The notes: generated from the letters alone by a model not told the origin. A stretch of DNA of 64,000 nt from Buxus sempervirens (GCA_947561395.2 OX387184.1:10520205-10584204); one strand, 5' to 3'. Positions 46,886-60,167 are shown, counted from the stretch's first letter. Program-made: numbers and translations.

Positions 46886-47207
46886 TTCAGTGGCTCGGTG
46901 GCCCAATTTTCAGAAATTGGGAAATAGTGTACTTTTTGTGAGATAATTGAGAACAAGTATCACTTTTTATTTATAAATAATTTCTGAAAAACCTCACTTG
47001 AAACGAACCGTGTTGCAAAGATTTATAAGTCTTTTAAGGGTATTTTTTTTAAGAAACTCTTTATGAACAGTGTTGCAGAATATTTATAAGTCTTTTTAAG
47101 GGTATTTTTTTTAAGAAATTCTTTATGAACATTAAATGACACTTGTTCTCAATTGTATTAAAAAAGTATCACTATCTTCCAATATCTGAAAATTGGGCCA
47201 TCGAATC
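46886..47207. mobile_element. MITE with about 75-bp terminal inverted repeats
   Basis: The left arm (TCAGTGGCTCGGTGGCCCAA to GAGAACAAGT) and the right arm ending TTGGGCCATCGAATCTGA are inverted repeats. The interior holds two tandem copies of a roughly 65-bp unit (TTTATAAGTCTTTTAAGGG to TCTTTATGAACA, about 47015-47130). No target duplication was confirmed. Confidence 0.65.
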
Positions 47208-48604
47208 TGAAATATTTTAAAAAACATCACTTCAAACCAATTCCCCCACCATGCCTGCCTAATATTTTAATAGGTCTTCCAAACTTCATTGGCCATAGGA
47301 ATATACAAAGCTGTACAAGCCTATCCAAACGCAGAGACCGGCCAGGCGGCCACAAAAACCCATCCAACCCATAGAGTTAATTACTTTCATGCCATCTACA
47401 GACAAAATTACCATGGAAAGGTCCAATTTCTGATAACAAACGCTTCTTATCCACTTTTGGGGCCTGTGAACAACTTCAGTCCAAATGTAAATGGTTCATT
47501 TGTGAACTCCAAAATTATTTTTACCGGCCCATATACATGCAACATTCCAATGCTTTGCAACTTTCCCAGAGGCTCTTGAATGAAAGGCGGGCCGCTTAAC
47601 AGATGCAAAGCCCACGAGTTATATAATTAAAACTTAAATGGCGGAAATTTTGATTCCGTCGTGTGTGGAAAGCTATTCAACGTTATGGGGGCTCGTCTAT
47701 GTAGATATTTATACCATATGTTAAGGGAAATGTCCCATTGGAAAGCTTACGAAACATATATATTTTTCTAAAAATAACCTTATAATGTAGGTTTATCTTA
47801 TATATTTACATGGATAATTATGTCCTTTTTCTTTTTCACTTTCTAAAAGATACCCGTCACCAATTTCTTGTCCCTTACATGTCCAAAACTTTTTTTTATT
47901 GATGTACGTGCTCTACTGCACGCGCACCCCGCTAATAATAAAGGAAAAAAAACTGCAGAACAGGAATGTTGTGTAATGTTTTTGCCTAATTGAAACTTCA
48001 CTGTTTAAGATTTATTCTTGGGTACCAAACTAATATTGTAATTCACTTCACATAGGATGCCAAAAAAACGAGAGGACAAAATTTGCTATTTTGAACTCTT
48101 AAATTTTTTTTTTCCTTCTCTTAATTTTTCCAAGTTCAGACAATCCAATGTCTACTAGCAGCTTGCAGGGAATGAGATTTTCTTTTTCCTTTTTCTGTTT
48201 TTTTTTCCCTCCTTTGTTGTTGTTTTTGGTTCTTTGGCTAACTAACGCATATCACTAGGCTCACTTGCATCTGATCTAGATAAGAAGCTCATAAATAAGA
48301 TGATCAGGATAATTACGCAGGAAAAAAAAAAGGGAGACTGACCTAATAACTATAAACAACAAAGAAACAATTCAAAAGGGTGGAGGATAATATTTCATGC
48401 ATAAGATGCTGCAGAATATGAAGTCTTCTCCCACCCGTCCATGCAGAGTCTCAAACAGTTGAAACTATCTGGCTATGAACACAGAAAAAGCTTGCAAAGA
48501 TAGTAAGAAAGTTACTGTTACATAAGCTACTAAATATATAATTGGGTATTCATGGATATCACCAAATGTTGCATGCAACAACCATGCATGACATGTGCAG
48601 GTGA
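47208..48604. other. Intergenic and 3' flank of KNAT1
   Basis: No gene supported. AT-rich DNA, probably including the 3' UTR of the minus-strand KNAT1 gene near 48450-48604. Confidence 0.4.
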
Positions 48605-51600
48605 TCATGGGCACAAACGATAAGAACCATCACCCATAAAGTGGCCTTCCATGTACAGAGCCGCGCTCTGGGGGTGGATTCCATCCATCACCATGAACTG
48701 CATATCTTCTGAAGGTTTCCAATGGCGTTTTCTTTGGTTAATGAACCAGTTATTGATTTGTTTCTGGTCTAAACCGGTGGATTCTGCCAGGGCCATCTTT
48801 TCTGCCTCCTGCATGATTGTAAATAGCTAATTTTCTTGAGTACATATGTGTGTGTTTGTTTCTGTGCTTGGTTTATTGAGTGTATGTGTGCCTGTGCAGA
48901 TGCATTATACATCATTGCAATTCAATTTCTTGAACCGAGCTGGAGGGATTTTCCGATATTCAGTTGATCAACTTCTTTGATTTAGAACGTATTCAATTGG
49001 AATAATGAATGTGATGACAAAATAACAAATAATTGAGAAAAGATGAACATAACACAGGATATAAAGATTTATGTAGTTTGGCCTTTAATGCTTATGTCCA
49101 ATGGTGAAGATGATGACAAGATTCCATGAAAACAGAATAACAAAAAGCTTTTCTATGAATGACACTGTTTTATGCCTTAAAAGAAAGCTGAACAATTTCT
49201 AAATTATTCTTAATATCATGCAAGCTAAGAAATCTATACTGTACATAACGCGAGGCACCCCTTCGGGAATCGGACCAACTAAAATGTATAAGTTTCCAAA
49301 ACAGCCCTTACACATCATTGTGAAAATCCATTAATAACAAGGCACAATAGTCAAAATTGCCTCAATTTTTAAAAAAACTTAATAATTAGTTGCAAAACTG
49401 TTCCTTCCTTTCTTCATACGTGCAGTATTACATGTGCACCCAACTAGTAGGTATAATTTCAACTTATATAGTACTCAAAAAATTTGGACCAAAAGCTCTG
49501 CTTAAAACCCCCAATGGTCTAGTCTTGGCTCAAAAATGAACCTCGTAGGTTAGGACCTTCCCAAGCTCCAGGCCTTTAGCCCTCTACCACTTTAGGGGTA
49601 GGCCCAATAGATACTGGGTAAGGGCGAAATACAAGATATATACCTACTTTACAAAGGACTGCAATCTGGTGTTCATCCCACAAAAACAAAGTCCCAGGAG
49701 AGATGGACTAGCAACAGCCCTAACTCACAAACTTCATGCAAAGTGGCTTCAAACATGCATTTAAATTAGCATTTGGAATGTATAGACATACCGATGGATA
49801 TGGCCATTTGTAGTGTAGCTCCCACCAACTTAGTAGCTTTTGCCTGGCATCCTTTGGAAGTTTCCCTTTCTTCCTTTTCTTGGAAAGCTCTTGCTTAAGG
49901 CTGCTTAAATAACCACTGTACTTCTTTAATAGGTGATTCTTAAGTTCTCTATCTTCAATTCGTGGATCAATTTCGTGAATTTCTGTTTCTTCCGCATTGT
50001 TGTCTTGTTCCTCTTCCGAAGAATCAACACCCTCGCACTTGTCATCTGTATTGGTAGAGAACCAAAAGCCAAGTTATGCACCATATGAAGAATTAGAAAA
50101 TAAAAACAAATTACATAACTGGTGTTTCTTCTCTTCTTCTTTACCACCATAAGCAACATTATAGAGTAGTACTTCTGCTTCTTTTTTGACCTTTTCTTTC
50201 CTTCTAATTTCTTACACTGAAAAGTATTTCTTAAATATGTTTCCATAGACGTACTGCAACTAGGCTTAAGTTCCATTTTCCATCACTTAGTATGAGAAAA
50301 CTAGCTAGGATCGCGCTATCACAAATTCCAGCTTAAAAAAATCGCAAACAACCTAGTGTCTTGGGAAACCCAAGCTTGTAGCACAGTTAGCAATGTAAAT
50401 TTTTGCGGAAAAACCAAACGAAATAACGAAATAATAGTAAAAGGAGAAATGAAAACAGAGAAAAAGGCAAACGATTTACGTGGTTCGGCTTGAAAAGCTT
50501 ATGTCCAAGGGAGAAGATGATGAGAGGATTTCACTAGAATCTGGATGCAATTACAAAGTTGTTCCCACGAACCGAAAACCCCAAATTCTTACGAACAAAA
50601 ACTGCAACCCTAGACTCCATCTCCACCAAAATAGTACCCCCAAAAATTCAAAACCAACGATCCTCTTGGATCAAGGCCTTCTCGAGCGGCTATGGGCCTC
50701 TAGCCCTCCGCCAGCCCACGGGAAGGGCTAATGGATACTGGGTATGGGTGAAATATAAGACACCTACATTACATAAATTGCATTGTATCAAATGACTAAC
50801 TGATCATTCTGATATTGAGACACAATCCTAATCGATATGACTTAATTATAATGTTTGTAGAGTTCACATTAACTATTAGAAGCACAATTTTCGATTCTTT
50901 ATTTACATAATTGGTTCCATTAAAACTTATTTTTGATTGCTCTTATAAATTTATTAGAAGTAAAACAACAATGACCATTTATATAGTTTTGATGACCATA
51001 TTTTCATTAGAGACTAGTGAAATTGCAATAGGTACAATGCGATATATAAATACAGACAAACAGGAACTTCAGCGGATTAATATGGAATGTCATTAAAGGT
51101 AATACGAAAACTAATCAAGTCTACCTAAAACTAAGTTCACTAAGAAAACATACTTAAACCTTCAATCAAAACTAACATATAAAGCCAAGAGGTCAAGTTC
51201 ACATAGGAAAGCATGACAAATATATATGATCGCCTTTTTGCCAAAATCTTTTCTAAAATGTCCCTTAACAGCTAAGAGACACAAAGGCACAAGAAGTAAA
51301 TTAACTTGAAAGTTGAGCCCACAAATCTCTTTTAGTTACTTCAGTTTTTTAAAGATATGATCTACTTTTGGGAAACTAATTGCTAATGTCTTCATTAATT
51401 TCCAATGTTAAATGTCTTTCAATCGGATAAAATTTGATGACTGGAATTGTTTGTCAAGAACTTTCAAATGATATATATTTTCATTGAATCAACCATTTGA
51501 TTTTTTTTCCCAATGTCTAAAACGTATAGCCTTCTAACTAAAACTTAGAATATCAAGCTAAAGCTGCTAAACCAAAAGTAAGGCCTTGCATAGGCGCATG

Positions 51601-54282
51601 TGTAAGCAGCAAGTTGATCACAATGATAATCCCCATGCTAAATATAACCATCTTGTAGCTCATCCACATTGCCATTGTCCTTCTACATTATGATTTGACT
51701 ACAAAATAATAGCCATATTATTTCAAAAGATTTCTAAGTATTATTATCAAGCAAGTAATCTATATCAAGAAAATTATAATGAATTTTGTTGCAAAGGGCT
51801 TCAAAATTAACTGCAAATTTAATTTTGTATATACAAGATAAACAACCACACACACGCGTGCGCACACACAGACACATACGTAACCGTCACCTGGTGAAAT
51901 TATTAAGTAGTAAATTATTTGAAAGGCAGCATTATTTTCAAAATTTTTTAGAAGAAATCTATGTAATGTCTAAAAGAAATGTTCCCACCAAGATTTAACT
52001 AATTATCAATGCAAACTAAAATTTGGAGAAATGATCAAGTAGGAAAATAGGAAAGAATGACAACATGGAGCATTGTGGAAAATTTTAACATGGCTCTATA
52101 AGATTTCATGTTGTACCAAACCTACTTCCAATTGATATCTGTGTGATTCAAGGAAAAGGCAGATTTCACTTTAACAAATATTACAAAAAAAATAAAAATT
52201 TCAAATAAAATATATGTTCAGACATACTGAAAATTTTGAGTTGCACATTAACATATTTTATTTTACTGCATTTGTACCCGTTTTTGTAATGTGTCAATTG
52301 ACTTATATTCTCAATGCTAACTCAAAGCAGTAAATCTTCCAAGGAACATAACATCACATCTCTTGTTTGAACAGAAGTTTAATAACTACGGGGATGGTTA
52401 CATGGATGCAATTTTTATGTTTTCGAAATTTTAACCTATCCCATTGCCAAATGGTCATGTCATTTTAAGAGTATAGCCTTTCAAATTATCTTCAAATAAT
52501 TGTATAATAATCAACTTGAGGAAAATTTTGTTTTCTATTTCGGGATCGATCTAAGGATTAGCAAATGCATGTAAAGAGTTATATAAAAAAGCTCTTACCA
52601 ACTGGCTAGCAATGTGCATCTTTCATTTGAAACTAACCAATTTATTGTGTAACACTTGAATGTGGAAATGATGATAAATATATTATAAGAAATTGACATC
52701 AATATTCAATTTTTATTGTAAGGGTCTATAAGAATTACCAGTACCTGTTCATAGAGTTAGATCATATTATATAATGAATTGTAATAAATAAGACACCAAA
52801 GATATAATTAAAAAAAGAAGAAGAAGAAGATTGGCTAGCTACCAGCGGCAATAACTTGAACAAATTAATTATAGTTAAATCCTATGGATCTAAACATGAA
52901 TCCATCGAACTGCCAATGAGTATTACCCAACAGGAACTATGCTAAAGAAAATACGTAAAATACAAAAGAGTAGGTGAAGCATTTCAAAACACTGGAGAAT
53001 TTAGTTAGTGATAATGCATTTATTGTTCAGAAAAATGGGTCCTCCTAGACAGATAAAAATAATAATAAGTGATGTTTTGAAGTACAATGCAATGCTTCAA
53101 CATAGAGAAAGTTGGATTTAGCATTTAACAATATTTACCCTATCCGTACCCCTTGCCTATTAATTTCAGAAAAAAATTTTTGCCTTGCCCATCATAAGAA
53201 ATACATTGGAAGATTTTTTTACTTCTGCTGCATTTCTCTTTAGTTTCACTTGCCCGCGCCTCCCCCCCCCCCCCCAGTTTTCAAAATTTTTTCAACTTAC
53301 CTTGTCACCTCATGGCTTGCATGCATGAAATTCCTTCTGTTAAAAAGTATTAGGATATAGAAAATAATTTAATTTGAAAGTGCCCTGACCCTGAGACAGC
53401 AGCTACTGAGCAACTAACACCGAGGTGAGATGGGGCTGGTCGCACTGATTTGAACAGCATCCTATGCAACTCATTAAATAGCACATTCTTTAAGTAAAAA
53501 CAGATTAAAAACACATTCTTTAAGTAAAAACAGATTAAAAATTTTTTCTTTAAGAAAAAAGAGACAAACTCCATCGGGAAACGGAGAGAATGATATCTTA
53601 TGGACTTAATATTCGGAGTCAGATTCAGGACGAGCAGACACAAGGGAATGCATGTGTCAGAACCAGTATATAAAGTTGCCTGATTAGGGATGCGAGCGTT
53701 TGTTTTCATTATGATTATGATTATGATTATGATTATGATTTGTTTTCTGCTGTAAGAGTGCTTTGTCTCTGTTAGTTTTGCAAAGCATTCTGTAGTTTCT
53801 AGTTTCTACTTCGAACGAAAACAATAATGGGTATCTTCTGATAATCTTTTTCTTTTAGGGGGTAAGTGGATGTGAAAAAGGAAAACTACAGATCCCCTAC
53901 AACTATAGCCCTGTGAGGAGGAAGATGATGATGATGCTGCTCGCTCTCTCTCTCTCTATCTCTCTGTGAACTGAACTGAAGTGAAGTAATGGGGCTTTTG
54001 GTGGTGGGTCTTCCTTCCCAGTTTTCACATGTGATTTCAATGAAAGCACTCCCCGCTGGAGACGCGGGGGATGTGCTGTGAAGGACTCACAGTAATAAGA
54101 ATCCGTACCTTCGTGGGATACACTTCGACTGTCAGACAGTTACTGTACTTATATTAATATAGCAAGTGAAAACAAATCAAACCCATCTATGCAACAACCA
54201 TTTTACAACTCCTAATCAACCTGCAGTTTATTCCTGTTTCTTTCCATTCTCAGTAGTAGGGATGTTTCTATTTACTTTTATT

Positions 54283-54313
<31 letters not shown>

Positions 54314-55216
54314 GTGTGTGCCTTCAGCAATGGGTTTGTAGAAGTAGGAAAAAAGGGGTAGGGTGAGTACCGAAAGAGAAGATCCCTTCGGATCCATGAC
54401 TGAGCATATTAAGCTGTGTTTCGATTCTTCGCATGAACTCCATGGCCTCTTGTAATGGTCTTGTTAGCTCCTCCCGATATTTCAACAGCATGTTGTAATA
54501 CGCTTCCTATATTGCCCCATAGACATTTTAGTAGCAAATAAGACTTCCAGGAAAATTACTTTAGATTAGACTATTTCAGTTCTGGTTAGAGTGAAGAATA
54601 TCGAAATCACCATGAATTGATCGAGTTCCGGATCTTTTGAACCATCCCTGCTAGTGACCGAAGATCGCTGCCGTGACTCAAACTCCCGATGCACGGCAGT
54701 GAGTCGAGCGACTACTTCCGGTGGAGCTCCAATCTGTTTCACAATCGAAAGGGGATGCAATCTCGAAGCTTTAAGAGAATTCGCCTTTCAAATTAGACAT
54801 TTCTGTGTGAATTAGGAAGAGAAGTATACCTTTTGGCAATCCATGTAAGCTTCCAGTAGGTTCGAATACTGAGGATGGGAGATGATCTTGGCCTTAATGG
54901 CCTCAGTGTCGTTTCGGCTTCCATTTCCACCTAGATCTTCTTGTTGGTGTCGCTGCACTGTTGCATGTCCTCCTCTAATTAGAGGGCAGTGAAACAATTC
55001 AGCATGTTGGGAGGTGCTCGGTTCGGTCTTCACGACGGGATGGTCTTCAGACGGGAAGAAATCACCAGGCTGAAGATGAAAGACGCTGATCGGGAGATGG
55101 GTTTGATGATTATTTGTCCTCTCATACGGAGAAGTAGAATTCGGTGCAGGAACGGAAGCAGCATATAAGAAACTACTTCCCCTTGTGTTCTCACTTAGTT
55201 GACTATAATCCTCCAT
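48605..55216 (-). CDS. KNAT1: Class I KNOX homeodomain protein, KNAT1/BREVIPEDICELLUS orthologue
   Basis: Minus-strand exons 54830-55216, 54611-54733, 54371-54506, 49792-50045 and 48605-48808 give 367 aa, with GT-AG introns and consistent phases. The N-terminus MEDYSQ...[11 protein letters not shown] is BP-like. KNOX1 is around [20 protein letters not shown] (about 105-129) plus [15 protein letters not shown]2 around [20 protein letters not shown] (about 163-205). The ELK domain (249-270) reads [20 protein letters not shown]. The TALE homeodomain (about 272-335) includes [29 protein letters not shown]. The tail [19 protein letters not shown] closely matches KNAT1 (usually YRLGP). The protein maintains meristems and internode growth. 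Intron 3, before the ELK exon, is 4.3 kb, as in other KNOX1 genes. The gene looks complete. Confidence 0.96.
49050..49650. repeat. Dispersed repeat in KNAT1 intron 4
   Basis: Shares with 50440-50790 the words GCTTATGTCCAA, GAAGATGATGA, GATACTGGGTA and the TTTAGCCCTC block in the same order. It is probably a fragment of an unclassified transposable element. Confidence 0.55.
50440..50790. repeat. Dispersed repeat in KNAT1 intron 3
   Basis: The more compact relative of 49050-49650: ACGATTTACGTGGTTCGGC, GCTTATGTCCAAGGGAGAAG, CTAGCCCTCCGCC, GATACTGGGTATGGGTGAAA. The ACGTGGTTCGGC word is common near plant retroelement ends. Confidence 0.55.
53709..53742. repeat. (ATTATG)n microsatellite in KNAT1 intron 3
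   Basis: Five to six units of ATTATG. Just upstream, at about 53480-53560, TTTAAGTAAAAACAGATTAA is tandemly repeated. Confidence 0.9.
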
Positions 55217-56093
55217 TTCTCAACGAACCAGATCCGCAAAACAATTCTAAAGTACCCAAAACCCTAAAAACAAACCTCGTAGAAGATAACAAGCCGAACA
55301 AAAGAAATGAAGCAGTAAAGGGAATAATAAACCCTAATGGCTGACAATCACTTGGTCCCTAGCAACAGAACCCAAAACCCCAAAAGAGAATACCCCGGCT
55401 TCTGGTTAACGAAACTCGTTACATGGTATTGACGAGCAGTCGATTGGGATTCAAGTTAAGGAAAAATAAACGATGAAGGTGATGAAAATTCCAGTGGGGT
55501 CTCAGATCGGGCTCAATGGATGGTGTTGCACCGGCGTTTGAGCGTAGTACTGGTAGGTATCGGTGGGAGCATACCAAATAATAGCTATCGTAGGTCAGAT
55601 CGATATAATGTAATAATAAGCAGGTGAATCTATAGCTTTACGGTGAACCGGATACGGTGCTTTGTGGTGGTAGCTGATAAGACTGCCTCGAAACTTACAT
55701 GAGCAAAAAAGAAAATTCTAAAGACAAATTAAGGCAAGAATCTACGAGCATGTGTCCTTGTTGTATCAGATAAGCTAAGCGATCGAGAAAATATTTTTTA
55801 ATTTCAATAACCTATCTTTTGTCTAGATTCTTCTTTTCTTCATAGGCTGTACTAAGTTAGTAAAGCTACCATCTAATCTAACCCAAAAAAAAATATAATA
55901 ATAATAAAGGAGGAATTAAAAAAATTGAAGCCAATTAGTCAATGCTAAAAAAAATTAAAACATAAACGAGGCATAGTTTTAATATTTTTCCTTTTTTGTT
56001 TTCACTCCCTTTTCCTAGGGCAAAAATAGGATGAAATTTTACACTTGCAAAAATACTGACCATAAAATATTATACATGGCACCATCTCATGAT
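55217..56093. other. 5' flank of KNAT1
   Basis: Presumed 5' UTR and promoter of the minus-strand KNAT1 gene. No coding feature or repeat recognised. Confidence 0.4.
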
Positions 56094-56312
56094 TTGAAAT
56101 CGTTTGTCGCAGTAGTCCTACTGTAGACCTCATAACATTCGTGGGATGCTGTCATATGCAGCATCTTATGGATGTCATAAATTTCTCATTAAAAAATGTA
56201 AAATATCAGTTGAAGTGACATTTCACATTTTTTATTATGAAAAAGCAGTATTCGTGGGATACTACACATGACAGCATCTTTTTTACAACAAACGATTTAA
56301 TACCCCATCTCA
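56094..56312. repeat. Degenerate MITE-like inverted repeat
   Basis: AAATCGTTTGTCGCAGTA at the left and ACAAACGATTT at the right are inverted. GTGGGATGCTGTCATATGCAGC and GTGGGATACTACACATGACAGC give internal palindromes. Related words recur at 61790-61960. Confidence 0.45.
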
Positions 56313-56722
56313 TAACCATAGTAGTATCCTAGGAGGATTTTAGATATAGAAGAACTGTTTATCTCTCGTCTCGTCATGGAATCCATAAGGAGTTCCAGAG
56401 AGCAATATTGTTTCATGGATATCACGACCTTACGAACCCAAATGTACTCGAAAAATAAGCAGTCTGCCAGAAGAGTAATTTGAGAATAATTTCTAGGACC
56501 AAAAACATGCAGCAGCTTGTCTCTCTACTATAATGTTCCATGGCAGTACCTTATCTTCATATTACGCAATTGACTTACAGTTGTCTAAAGACCGTGTCAG
56601 TGTCGGTCAATAAGTGAGATCCACGATTGCGACCAGTTTTATAAAGAATTAAGTTTTATTGGACGGTTCTACCATGGACCCCTTTGTGAGGCAATATTAG
56701 GTCTCCAGCTGTCCAAAACTAT

Positions 56723-56740
56723 TTTTTTTTTTTGATAACA
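56723..56740 (-). mobile_element. Ultra-short LINE 3'-end insertion (18 bp)
   Basis: The 18-bp insert TTTTTTTTTTTGATAACA is flanked by a perfect 16-bp duplication AGCTGTCCAAAACTAT (56707-56722 and 56741-56756). Read on the minus strand it is TGTTATC plus poly(A), the same 3' terminus as the LINE at 17650-18015. Confidence 0.8.
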
Positions 56741-57121
56741 AGCTGTCCAAAACTATGCAATAATGTGTTTCGAGCTATCAAATTTATGATTTTTAATTAA
56801 AATACTCTCTTCTATCTGTGGAGCTTGAAATCAAATGCCTTCTAGAAATCTAACAGTGCGTGGACTATTAAAGCAAGCTTTTCAGTTTTCTTTTGTTTCA
56901 ATAGTTTCCATGACATTATATTTCATTCTCATCTTTAAATTTTATTATATTAGATATAATTTAAATTTTGAATTAAACTAGACAATTGAAACAAATAATT
57001 GTTTAAGATGATTAGAGCCTATCCTGAAATTCAAAACACTACAAAATTCGGGCCCAAGAAGGTAGTTTAGGAAAAAAAAAACTATTTACCGGCAATAATA
57101 ACCAATTGCACGTTGGCACAT

Positions 57122-57310
57122 TTTTTTTTTTGGGTGAGAAAATAACTATATATTAAACCTTTCGAATAAACAATCTCCCCCCAGCATCATCCAGCAGAGG
57201 TAACAATAAGAAGGGGGAAGGAACCTTAATCAAAGGCAAAAGAACCTATCTATAGTATGATTTGCTAAACCATCAGCAACCATGTTTGCTACCCTCCATA
57301 CATCAGCAAT
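57122..57310 (-). mobile_element. 5'-truncated L1-type LINE tail
   Basis: On the minus strand it reads VWRVANMVADGLANHTID then RFFCL and stop, the C-terminal RNase H motif of plant L1 elements. It then runs to CTCACCC plus poly(A). The 10-bp duplication GTTGGCACAT flanks it (57112-57121 and 57311-57320). Confidence 0.85.
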
Positions 57311-57320
57311 GTTGGCACAT

Positions 57321-58374
57321 TGGAGTAGCCTTTTACTAGCCGGTGGTAGTAAACATGCCGTCGGACATAATATCGTTATTGGGTGCGCGGTATTTTACCG
57401 TCAGTATAAGACAACATTATCTTCCACAAGTAAAAGTTATAGGATTAATTAAGGTTATCACTTTGTCCAGTATTCGGTTTTATGATCGACCTTATGGTCG
57501 AACGCTTACAGTCCTAATTAATTAGCGGAATACAAGCAAGTTAGAAAATTTTTAATACCCAGACAAAGAGATTAAAAGTGTTTAAAAATTATTCTCTCAT
57601 TAAGGTATACATTAATTTGTTAATAATCTACACTAAGAAAATGTTTTATATGATTGCCAAAAAAGCAGCTTTTCCCCCTTATTTTTTAATTTTATGTGCA
57701 ACATTTAATGATCCTTAATATTCTTTAGTTTGGGCCGTCGCTTTATGCAAAGGACTCATCTTTCCACTTAGTAACTCATCTTAATTAATCTGTTTGTAAT
57801 TAATAGGAAGATTGCAACCTATCCCTCTCCAGAAAAAGGATATAGTGACAAGTTCCTCGTGTAGAGATGCTCAATTAATTAACTAGTCTACTGTTCGCTT
57901 AACTGCAGAAAATTAATCATCATTTCCCCACTACAACCACTAAAGTATTCCAAACTTCTGTGCAGCACATTGTTCAAAAGCATACAACTATGCCTTAATA
58001 TTTTTCTTCAATACCATAACTGGCTAGAAATCTTCTGCATCATTAACTAAAACTTATTTTCTGATCATAATTATGGTTGCAGGTATGGAGGAGCCATCGA
58101 GTCCAATTTTGGGGAAGCTTTATACTCAAATTTTCTCATTGGGCTGGGTTCGGCTCGTGCTCGATCTTAACAACCTTAATCCTTATCCCTCAACTCTTAA
58201 CCCCACCTTAAAGCGTAATGCTTACACATTCTAAAGCTTAAATTAATTATTTTAAGCAACAAAATAATACTGCGATTGTGTTTTTTTTTTTTTATCATTA
58301 TTATTTTAATTGAATGCATCAATCACAATGTCCGGTGATTTTGGGTGTTGACTATTTCCTTGCACAAAAACTTA
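57321..58374. other. Intergenic spacer
   Basis: AT-rich; no gene, RNA or clear element seen. Confidence 0.4.
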
Positions 58375-58827
58375 AGGGAAAATTATGGAAAAGGGTCACT
58401 TTTCATTGATATTTATAAAAACATACTATTAAGATCCCAAATTATAAAAAATGGCCACTTTTTATCCATGTTTATAAAAATATCCGTCAAAAATAAATTA
58501 TAAGATCACTTTTCAAAAATAATTAAATTTGAGTATCATTTTCTTGGAACGCAAATTCGTTATACAAGTTTAATACATGGTTACATGGGACATAAGCTCA
58601 TATTACATGGGACACAAGCGTATTCAATGTGGGATGCGAGCGCATCATACGTGAGCTTGAGCGTGGTCTGTTTATAATAAAATAAAACTATAATTTAATT
58701 ATTTTTGAGAAGTGACCCTTCAAGTTAATTATCGACAAAAAATAACCCTTTTCTGCAATTCGACACCTTACTGGCACGTTTTTATAAATATGGATCAAAA
58801 GCAATCCCTTTTAATAATTTCCCCAAA
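58375..58827. mobile_element. MITE with GGGAAA ends
   Basis: The left end GGGAAAATTATGGAAAAGGG through TTTATAAAAACAT and the right end ACGTTTTTATAAAT to TTAATAATTTCCC are imperfect inverted repeats over about 50 bases. The interior is AT-rich, with an inner pair of ACATGGGACA(C/T)AAGC words. No coding capacity. Confidence 0.55.
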
Positions 58828-60075
58828 ACCTAACCAGTGGGTGAAATATAGATCATGCAAGGAGTTACGTGGTGCAATAGCAAATGAACCGCCATTTTCA
58901 TTACAGGATAAGCGTGATTTTTCCATGGCTTACCACTGAGGGAGAGAGCGTGAGGTCTGTACTGCCCAACGACCGAGGACATCATGATAAACTGTTGATT
59001 TTGCGATGGAGTCTGTCCTCTCTTGACTGAGTGCAGAAGCAAAAGATACCCGTCAATGCCGTCTTATCAAGGCAGGATAATTTTTCTGACCACGTACGGC
59101 TGCACCTCTCTCTGGTTTTCAAATTTCGCGCTTCCAAATTTATACGCTGTCACTCCCAGGCCCCATGGTGTTGGAAGCTGTTTGATGGCAATCCAACGTT
59201 GTAAAATCCTCCATCAACTTTCTTAGACAAGTTGGTGATTAGGCCAGTAAACCAATCAAAGTCGAAACCAAAAGGAAAAAACCCCAAAACCAACAGTTCC
59301 TACACGCGATCGACTTGTTCTACAGCAGCAAAAGTTGGCTTATGGATCCCGCTAGAGCTGCAGAATCAATGTCATTTGAATATCTTCATCCTCCTTCCAG
59401 CTGCCTAGCATCTCATCTAACCGGAGACAAACTTCAATCACACTTTCATTTGCCTTTTCCAAGTGAATTAATTTAGTTTGTGGTGAAAGAAACAAATTAA
59501 AGCTAAAGGGTTAAGGTCAAATCACTAATCTCAACTTTTGAGCGTAAAAAGCACTCCTTAATATTCGGTAAGTGAGCCTGTGAAAAGAAAGAATCTTACT
59601 TCAAAGGGAAAATGACAAGGTTAAACGTCAAGTTATGTACGAGTAATACGCTTTGCACTTCCGTAATTGCCTGAAATTCTGAACGAGTGCTTAGCTTTAA
59701 TACATCCCATCCCATCCCATCCCAAAGGACTAAAACGAAGAAAAGCCATCGGTTCATCAATTATCTAAATATAGTCATGTCAGACGTCAGATGTTGAAAT
59801 TTATGTGTCCATAAAATAATAATGCATGGACAAATTAGGTGGTTTCTTATGGCAATATGATTGGGTGTTTTCGGAGCAATTAAGGGCGAGTTGGCAAAGT
59901 TATGCTACTGCGAGCATACTCCACTTAATTTTGGAGATCTTATTTATTAACCGGAAAAAGTGGTTCATATTCTAGATCCTATGGCAGAGCATAGTCGAGC
60001 TCACAGGAGAGGTCCCTCCCTCATGTTGAGGTTCAAGTTTGACCTGCATGAACAATGGATAGACTGGGGGTTATT
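58828..60075. other. Intergenic spacer
   Basis: No supported gene. A short (ATCCC)4 tract is at about 59704-59724. Nothing else is recognised. Confidence 0.4.
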
Positions 60076-60109
60076 TTTTAGGATTTTAAAAATACCGGAT
60101 TTAGGATTG

Positions 60110-60167
<58 letters not shown>

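Noticed and set aside
53257-53277. C-run considered as an i-motif or functional site
   Set aside because: A simple homopolymer in an intron, likely slippage; nothing else supports function.
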